Assembly (NCBI GenBank): GCA_003225655.1
Contig: QIAW01000251.1
Location: 1 to 6,906, forward strand
Source: Acidobacteriota bacterium
GTDB taxonomy: Bacteria > Acidobacteriota > Terriglobia > Terriglobales > Acidobacteriaceae
DNA: 6,906 bases
Direction of reading: 5' to 3'
The notes under the pieces: generated by a model
What the model saw: the letters and a program-made list of their open reading frames with translations, nothing else
Database searches by the model: none
Told to the model about the DNA's origin: nothing
Part shown: piece by piece, positions 5,369 to 6,906 of the stretch
Layout of the letters: every line of letters starts with the position of its first letter
Position numbering within the stretch: position 1 is the first letter of the stretch
Made by a program: the position numbers and the translations under genes

Positions 5369-6229
5369 TTACATCCGCTCCAGGTGCCGGAAGCCGCCGG
5401 TTTCAACGAAAACCAGCACAAAGATCGTCGTATTGTAGGCCATGTGCACCAGCACGCTGGGCGCGAGCGCTCTGGTGCGGACCCGCACCAGCGTAAGCAC
5501 TACGCCGACGATCAGTAGCATCAGCATTGCCGCCCATGAGAAACCGAGTTGAGCGCCGTGCATGAGCATGAAGAAGGACCCAGTCAGTACCACTGCGGCG
5601 GCAATTCCGAGACTGCGCGCCAGCACGGGATAGAGGAACCCACGAAAGAACAGCTCTTCCATAAATGGCGCCACCAGAATGCCGAAAGCCGACATCAGGT
5701 AGGCATAGGTTGTGGTCTGAAAATACTTTTCAATAGGCAAGGAAGGGGGAATAGGCAATCGCGCCGAAATGAGTTGTACTGCAATCGCCAGGACCGCCCC
5801 GGCTAACAGAAACTTTGGCCACGCGCCGCGCGGCCAGCGCCAGCCCACATTCTCAAAAAAACCTTGCTGCACCCGCGCCCGGGAGCGAACCACGGCTACC
5901 ATTGCTGCGAGCAGAATTAGGTAGCACACCACCTGCACGGGAAGAATCACACGGGGGTCTTCCAGCAATTTCTCTATCCCGTGTCGATCGTGGGTGAGTT
6001 GGGCGAGGTCATATCCGAAAAGGTGAGTCGCTCCAATCAAAACTGCCGCCGCTGCGGCCAGGATATTCGTCGCCACAAGAAAGATGATTACCAGTAGCAC
6101 GATATCCCACACTGTCCAAGGTGGGTTTTCTGCGCTGGCGTTAACCGAGGCGAGAGCTGGCGTGGCCGGCGCAACTTCCGCTGGAAGCTGCGGTGGTGGT
6201 GGTGGCAACGGATTGGGTGGCGTGAACAT
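5369..6229 (-). CDS. CPBP family (CAAX/Abi) intramembrane protease
   Basis: The 286-residue protein has a proline-rich N-terminal cytoplasmic segment (residues 3-16, including PPPPP), then several hydrophobic helices (about 41-66, 94-115, 138-155, 174-190, 205-223, 233-249 and 259-276). The three CPBP motifs are intact: EELFFRGFLYP (191-201) with the catalytic Glu pair and Arg196, FMLMHGAQ (220-227) with His224, and HMAYN (262-266) with His262 and Asn266. CPBP proteins are membrane glutamic-type endopeptidases related to eukaryotic Rce1; bacterial roles include bacteriocin immunity and maturation of peptides, but the substrate here is unknown. The start was set at the ATG at 6227-6229; an in-frame TTG 27 bases upstream is an alternative and neither has a clear ribosome site. 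No bacteriocin or peptide gene is visible nearby. It sits between uvrA and pyrE on the same strand. Confidence 0.9.
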   Translation of the reverse strand: MFTPPNPLPPPPPQLPAEVAPATPALASVNASAENPPWTVWDIVLLVIIFLVATNILAAAAAVLIGATHLFGYDLAQLTHDRHGIEKLLEDPRVILPVQVVCYLILLAAMVAVVRSRARVQQGFFENVGWRWPRGAWPKFLLAGAVLAIAVQLISARLPIPPSLPIEKYFQTTTYAYLMSAFGILVAPFMEELFFRGFLYPVLARSLGIAAAVVLTGSFFMLMHGAQLGFSWAAMLMLLIVGVVLTLVRVRTRALAPSVLVHMAYNTTIFVLVFVETGGFRHLERM

Positions 6230-6375
6230 GGTCCAGACGGTCTCTGGTCTTCTCAATCTATCAATTTATTGGTTTTTGGAATAGATGCTAAGAGTTTGCG
6301 CTGGATGCCGGTGAGCGACTTCGACATAGCCAAGTGGTCAAACAGGCATCTCGTAACCCGCAATACACCTTCGTC

Positions 6376-6906
6376 TTACTTCTTGCTTGCCAGCAGCGGG
6401 GCCAGGGCCTGGCCGGTATAGCTCTTCTTACAGCGCGCCACCTGCTCCGGGGTCCCTTGCACCACCAGGTGTCCGCCCTGCTCACCGCCCTCAGGGCCAA
6501 GATCAATGACCCAGTCGGCGCTGCGAACCACATCTAGATTGTGCTCGATGATAATGATGGTGTTTCCCAAATCGGTGAGCCGGTGAAGCACGTCGAGCAG
6601 CTTGCGAACATCATCGAAGTGCAGGCCGGTTGTGGGCTCGTCGAGCAAATACAGGGTCTTGCCGGTCTGGCGCTTGCTCAGCTCCCGCGCCAGCTTGATG
6701 CGTTGCGCTTCGCCTCCGGAAAGTGTGGTGGCCGATTGCCCCAGTTGAATGTAGCCAAGACCAACATCTTCGAGCGTTTGCAGTTTCTGGCGCACCTGGG
6801 GCACGTTTTCCAGAATAGGAATCACATCGGAAACCGGCGTCTCCAGCAGATCGGCAATCGAGTATTCCTTGAAGCGCACCTGCAAGGTCTCGTGGTTGTA
6901 GCGTTT
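6376..6906 (-). CDS. uvrA: UvrA, excinuclease ABC subunit A, C-terminal part only
   Basis: The reading frame is open to the right edge and gives the last 176 residues; the start codon, first ATPase domain and most of the second lie outside. Within the fragment, KRYNHETLQVRFK (1-13) is the conserved stretch that usually follows the C-terminal zinc-finger region. The ABC signature LSGGEAQRIKLARELSKR spans 62-79, Walker B LYLLDEPTTGLHF 85-97 and the H-loop IIIIEHNLDVV 117-127, followed by DLGPEGGEQGG (135-145). UvrA dimers with UvrB scan DNA for bulky lesions in nucleotide excision repair. The protein ends LLASKK at a TAA (6376-6378), a normal UvrA end. The CPBP protease gene follows after 146 bases, so a shared transcript is possible but not indicated. 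Confidence 0.97.
   Translation of the reverse strand, partial: KRYNHETLQVRFKEYSIADLLETPVSDVIPILENVPQVRQKLQTLEDVGLGYIQLGQSATTLSGGEAQRIKLARELSKRQTGKTLYLLDEPTTGLHFDDVRKLLDVLHRLTDLGNTIIIIEHNLDVVRSADWVIDLGPEGGEQGGHLVVQGTPEQVARCKKSYTGQALAPLLASKK

Noticed and set aside
6325..6350. tRNA-like D-arm text (TAGCCAAGTGGTCAAACAGGC) between the CPBP gene and uvrA
   Set aside because: No acceptor stem, anticodon stem or T-arm (GGTTCGA type) follows at the right distance, so it cannot fold as a tRNA; probably chance.

Overview
The window looks like chromosomal housekeeping and stress-gene DNA from a moderately GC-rich bacterium. The best guess is a soil Acidobacteriota (Terriglobia-like). That guess rests on family resemblance only: a CgeB-type glycosyltransferase opening with the SSSWGNGHAT motif, a SYLF lipid-binding protein, a small secreted protein with an RskA-C-like end, and a tiny zinc-ribbon protein ending in SCSDFY. 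No mobile element, phage gene, CRISPR array, rRNA or complete tRNA was seen.

Left part, mostly minus strand. Positions 1-868 hold the N-terminal 289 residues of a CgeB/DUF3880-type glycosyltransferase that runs off the left edge. Upstream of it (981-1163) is a 60-residue six-cysteine zinc-ribbon protein. Beyond that lie a terminator-like hairpin (1281-1313) and osmC (1330-1752), a peroxiredoxin of the OsmC/Ohr family.

Middle. osmC is divergent from a plus-strand gene for a secreted SYLF-domain protein (1968-2678). This is followed by a strong hairpin (2726-2746) and a second plus-strand gene for a small secreted protein (2822-3232). That gene converges on mtnA.

Right part, all minus strand: mtnA (3296-4366, methionine salvage), pyrE (4552-5274, pyrimidine synthesis), a CPBP/CAAX-type membrane protease (5369-6229) and the C-terminal 176 codons of uvrA (6376-6906, running off the right edge). 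Gaps of 94-185 bases separate these genes, so they are more likely separate transcription units than one tight operon, and their functions do not form a single pathway.

No gene-free stretch exceeds 300 bases. The longest gaps are 1753-1967, 4367-4551, 1164-1329, 6230-6375, 2679-2821 and 869-980. I saw nothing convincing in 869-980, 5275-5368 (apart from a pyrE -10-like site) or 6230-6375. I found no clear undescribed multi-gene system. The items most worth a second look are a Cys/His-rich tail on PyrE, an 8-base periodic degenerate repeat between pyrE and mtnA, the odd cysteine spacing of the zinc-ribbon protein, and the secreted protein with an RskA-like C-terminal half but no visible sigma factor.
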